Assembly: GCA_910589415.1 (NCBI GenBank)
Contig: OU342630.1
Span: 75,636,186 to 75,700,185 of the forward strand
DNA: 64,000 bases
Reading direction: 5' to 3'
From: Malachius bipustulatus
Taxonomy: Eukaryota > Arthropoda > Insecta > Coleoptera > Melyridae
Below the pieces are notes generated by a model. It was not told the DNA's origin, made no database searches, and worked only from the letters and a program-made list of their open reading frames with translations. This document shows, in pieces, positions 61,843 to 64,000 of the stretch. A program made the translations under genes and the position numbers. Numbering within the stretch: the stretch's first letter is position 1; every line of letters starts with the position of its first letter.

Positions 61843-62180
61843 GATGTTTAAAGCACAACCGATCTAAAAAATATCCTGTTTCCTGGTAGGTGTTGCTTGC
61901 TGGAATATTATGGCGAATAAAATTAGGAAGCATACCTACTAACCATGCAGAGTAATATTTATTTCCGTTATCAAAGTTACATACTTTTTTCACAGAATTT
62001 AAAACCAATAATAACACTGATGTAAAACTATGTTTCAACCAGACGAAGAGTATGTAAATAATAATTACCAATTCAAGTAAATGAACTTATTTGCCTAGGT
62101 GCAAATAACTGACCTAAAATTTTTGATTTGACGCAACTTGCCTGATACTTCATTACAGGTCGATTATAATATTTATTTAC

Positions 62181-62690
62181 CTTTGAGTTTTCTGTCCACC
62201 CCAGTGCTGTTTTTGTAAAATGCTTTCAACACTGAGGCCTTTCATTGCAGCAGCGGAAGTAGTTGCATGTCGCGTTCTATGCGATTTGAATTTTCTGGTA
62301 TTTATTCTGGCTTTTGGGCCAGCCTTAATGCAACGACTGATTGTTTGAATAGTCGCTGGATGATATAGCTTTTTGAAGGTAAGTAATAATTGATCTATCT
62401 CTCCTCTGAATTCTTTTGTTGAGTCTATGTAAAATATGAGTACTGACGAAGCGCATTGGTTTGACCTTTCTCTAAAATAGGGTAATGTTATTTTTGGTTG
62501 GCATTTGTTAGATGTGGAAGTTTTCATTAGATCCGTTATCACAACTTCAACTTTTTCATCATTGATTATGGATTATGTTTGATAACTTGATCTTTGCTAA
62601 TTTTTGTACTCTTTGTGCCGATAATAATGCTAGAAGAAGAGTAAGTTTATAATAATCAGTTGCAAAGACAGTGATTCCAATGAATTTAGC
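62181..62690 (-). pseudogene. Tyrosine recombinase domain remnant (DIRS/Crypton-type)
   Basis: On the minus strand, KLTLLLALLSAQRVQKLAKI leads to LSNIIHN and, after a frameshift at about 62560-62565, to EKVEVVITDLMKTS, ITLPYFRER and TIQTISRCIK. It ends KSHRTRHATTSAAA and then HWGG. This order matches the phage-integrase fold of insect DIRS/Ngaro/Crypton-type recombinases. The first catalytic Arg (SAQR) and the His-x-x-Arg of box II (HRTR) are seen. The tyrosine nucleophile is not in this segment. The open part stops at CTCAAAG|GTAAAT (62179-62181), a consensus splice donor. No continuation was found downstream. Confidence 0.7.
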
Positions 62691-63548
62691 TCAGGATTTA
62701 GAGGCTCAAGATACACTAGTATAGGGTGCAGATCTCATATCTAGTTGTACCTTGGGAATTTTGGTCCTGTTCTAAAAGCCCCTTTCAAGAATCTCATTAA
62801 TATGGTCTGATCGGTTGGTTGTAATAATGTATTCAAGGCAGACCTATGTCTGTTAAGGGTACTGTACTTTTCCCCCTTATTATATTCTTCCTATAAAAAT
62901 TTAATTATTTTATTTGGGTCTGAATTAAATACTTCCACCCTTTCACAAAGCCACAATTTTTTGTACGTGGAGCTATATTGCTTCAACGTCTTTTCGCTAA
63001 GAGATCATATGGTTTTTAAAGCCGTTCCAGGAACATTTTTTAAGATGTACGCTTCCCGGAAAACCGTGCTGCTCTCCGGGTAAGGCTTTCCCATAGAGGA
63101 TGAGGTTGTCTCAAATAAGATGAGAGTAAAGTTTTATTAGTGTGCAAAATTGGCAACTCGCAGAAACAATCAAATTTTTCAATGCAGGACACCATGGCTG
63201 TGTTTTCCATGGTGGAAAAACAACAATATATTTTGCCTTATCAATCAAAAATTTATTTATCACCGTGGATCGGAGCGGGGAGGGCGGAACTGCGTAAAAT
63301 TTTATAAGTATTAGTCCATGATAATGTGAAAGCATCTACTGTTGCTGATTATGGATCTGGACGCCAAAATACAAAGTTTTGCATTTATTATTAAGGTGGG
63401 AGGCAAATAAATTTACGTTTGGTAGGCCCAGTTCAGAAACAACATTTCCAAATTTGTCGCCTTATTTTGTTCAATGGCCCATGCTTGACGCCGCCTATGC
63501 GATTTATGTAGGCTATGGCTGTAATATTAGCTTATCTTAAGAGGGTAT
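62691..63548. other. Unannotated DNA
   Basis: I see no gene. Part of it could belong to the element that carried the recombinase at 62181-62690, but no further domain is readable. Confidence 0.4.
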
Positions 63549-63607
63549 GCCTGTTATAATATATATATTTTATTTTATTTTATTTATTTATTTATTTATT
63601 TATTTTT
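63549..63607. repeat. TATA and TTTA/TTTTA low-complexity tract
   Basis: ATATATAT is followed by repeated ATTTT and ATTT units. On the minus strand it could be the (TAAA)n tail of a LINE whose 3' UTR would lie at 63608 onward, but no coding remains support this. Confidence 0.5.
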
Positions 63608-64000
63608 TCGCAAAGCCTTTTAAAATTGAACACATCCATGAGTTCCAGCTGATTGATATGATAAGCACTCTCCTGTAAGCTCCAAACCCCTCGGGAGTTT
63701 GTTGCACCCCATTCTGAATTGGATGCATCGGTGCAGATTATAGTAAAATATTGTTTGTTTATTTATTGCTCATTTTCGCATTTTTCAAGCTTTTCGACTA
63801 CGAATCGATATCTATTAAGAGATAATTCAGAATAATTATCTTCTTATCATAATTTGAATTTTATTTTTTAAGTCCTAGATATTTTCCCTTTCAAATTGTT
63901 TCACATGCACCCAACAGTAGTTACAGCATAGCTGCGACAAGAGTTATTAATTTTCAAGAACATTGGTAACTGTGAGACAATTTTTTGTTTTTCATTTGGA
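63608..64000. other. Unannotated DNA at window end
   Basis: A slightly GC-richer part (63608-63740) may be a minus-strand LINE 3' UTR; otherwise no gene is seen. Confidence 0.35.

Noticed and set aside
61805..62071. Minus-strand 88-codon frame as the missing second exon of the tyrosine recombinase
   Set aside because: The phase from the donor at 62181 leads to an early stop, and the expected F-x-x-F-Y block is not there.
1..64000. CRISPR arrays, bacterial operons or rRNA genes
   Set aside because: No regularly spaced repeats with unique spacers, no dense ORF clusters with ribosome binding sites and no conserved rRNA stretches were seen.

Overview
The window looks like AT-rich, repeat-dominated nuclear DNA of an insect or other arthropod. 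The evidence is a BEL/Pao LTR retrotransposon, several Jockey/CR1-type LINE fragments, a DIRS/Crypton-type tyrosine recombinase remnant, many short inverted-repeat elements, and no operon-like gene packing. I could not determine the order or species. No complete, recognisable host gene is present. Nearly everything identifiable is mobile DNA lying in what is probably intergenic or intronic sequence.

Layout. 1-9 kb: mostly unannotated DNA with two small inverted-repeat elements (2122-3099, 6098-6311), a possible two-exon gene end (3148-3526) and one long foldback element (6619-7466). 9.1-9.9 kb: decayed LINE RT tail. 12.8-18.3 kb: a complete-ended BEL/Pao element on the minus strand with two identical 370-bp LTRs, a 5-bp target duplication, a primer site and one intact 1537-codon gag-pol frame; the RT core with its YVDD motif is missing by an in-frame deletion. 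19.9-20.4 kb: an unidentified 162-codon ORF. 21.5-28 kb: four more inverted-repeat elements. 32.6-34.3 kb: the longest but broken LINE RT relic. 35.5-37.7 kb: a TIR-bounded element, then a GC-richer segment with splice-like signals and AATAAA. 39-42 kb: a cluster of nested hairpins beside another LINE piece. 43.95-45.93 kb: a GC-rich foldback element with mirrored tandem arrays of a ~142-bp unit. 47.8-49.2 kb: a 5'-truncated LINE whose RT frame is still open (YADD). 50-58.2 kb: three long foldbacks and one smaller one. 58.3-58.5 kb: a THAP-like zinc-finger fragment. 61.5-61.8 kb: paired hairpins. 62.2-62.7 kb: a tyrosine-recombinase relic that ends at a consensus splice donor.

The strongest recurring theme is a set of elements with quite different interiors that share the ends TA-CAGGGTG ... 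CACCCTG-TA. Many of them fold into hairpins with arms of 0.3-0.55 kb. The TA flanks and short conserved ends resemble Tc1/mariner-type targets, but none of these elements codes for a transposase, so they would be non-autonomous. Transcribed, they would give long double-stranded RNA. The BEL element is probably the youngest insertion and is also unlikely to be autonomous, because its RT is incomplete.
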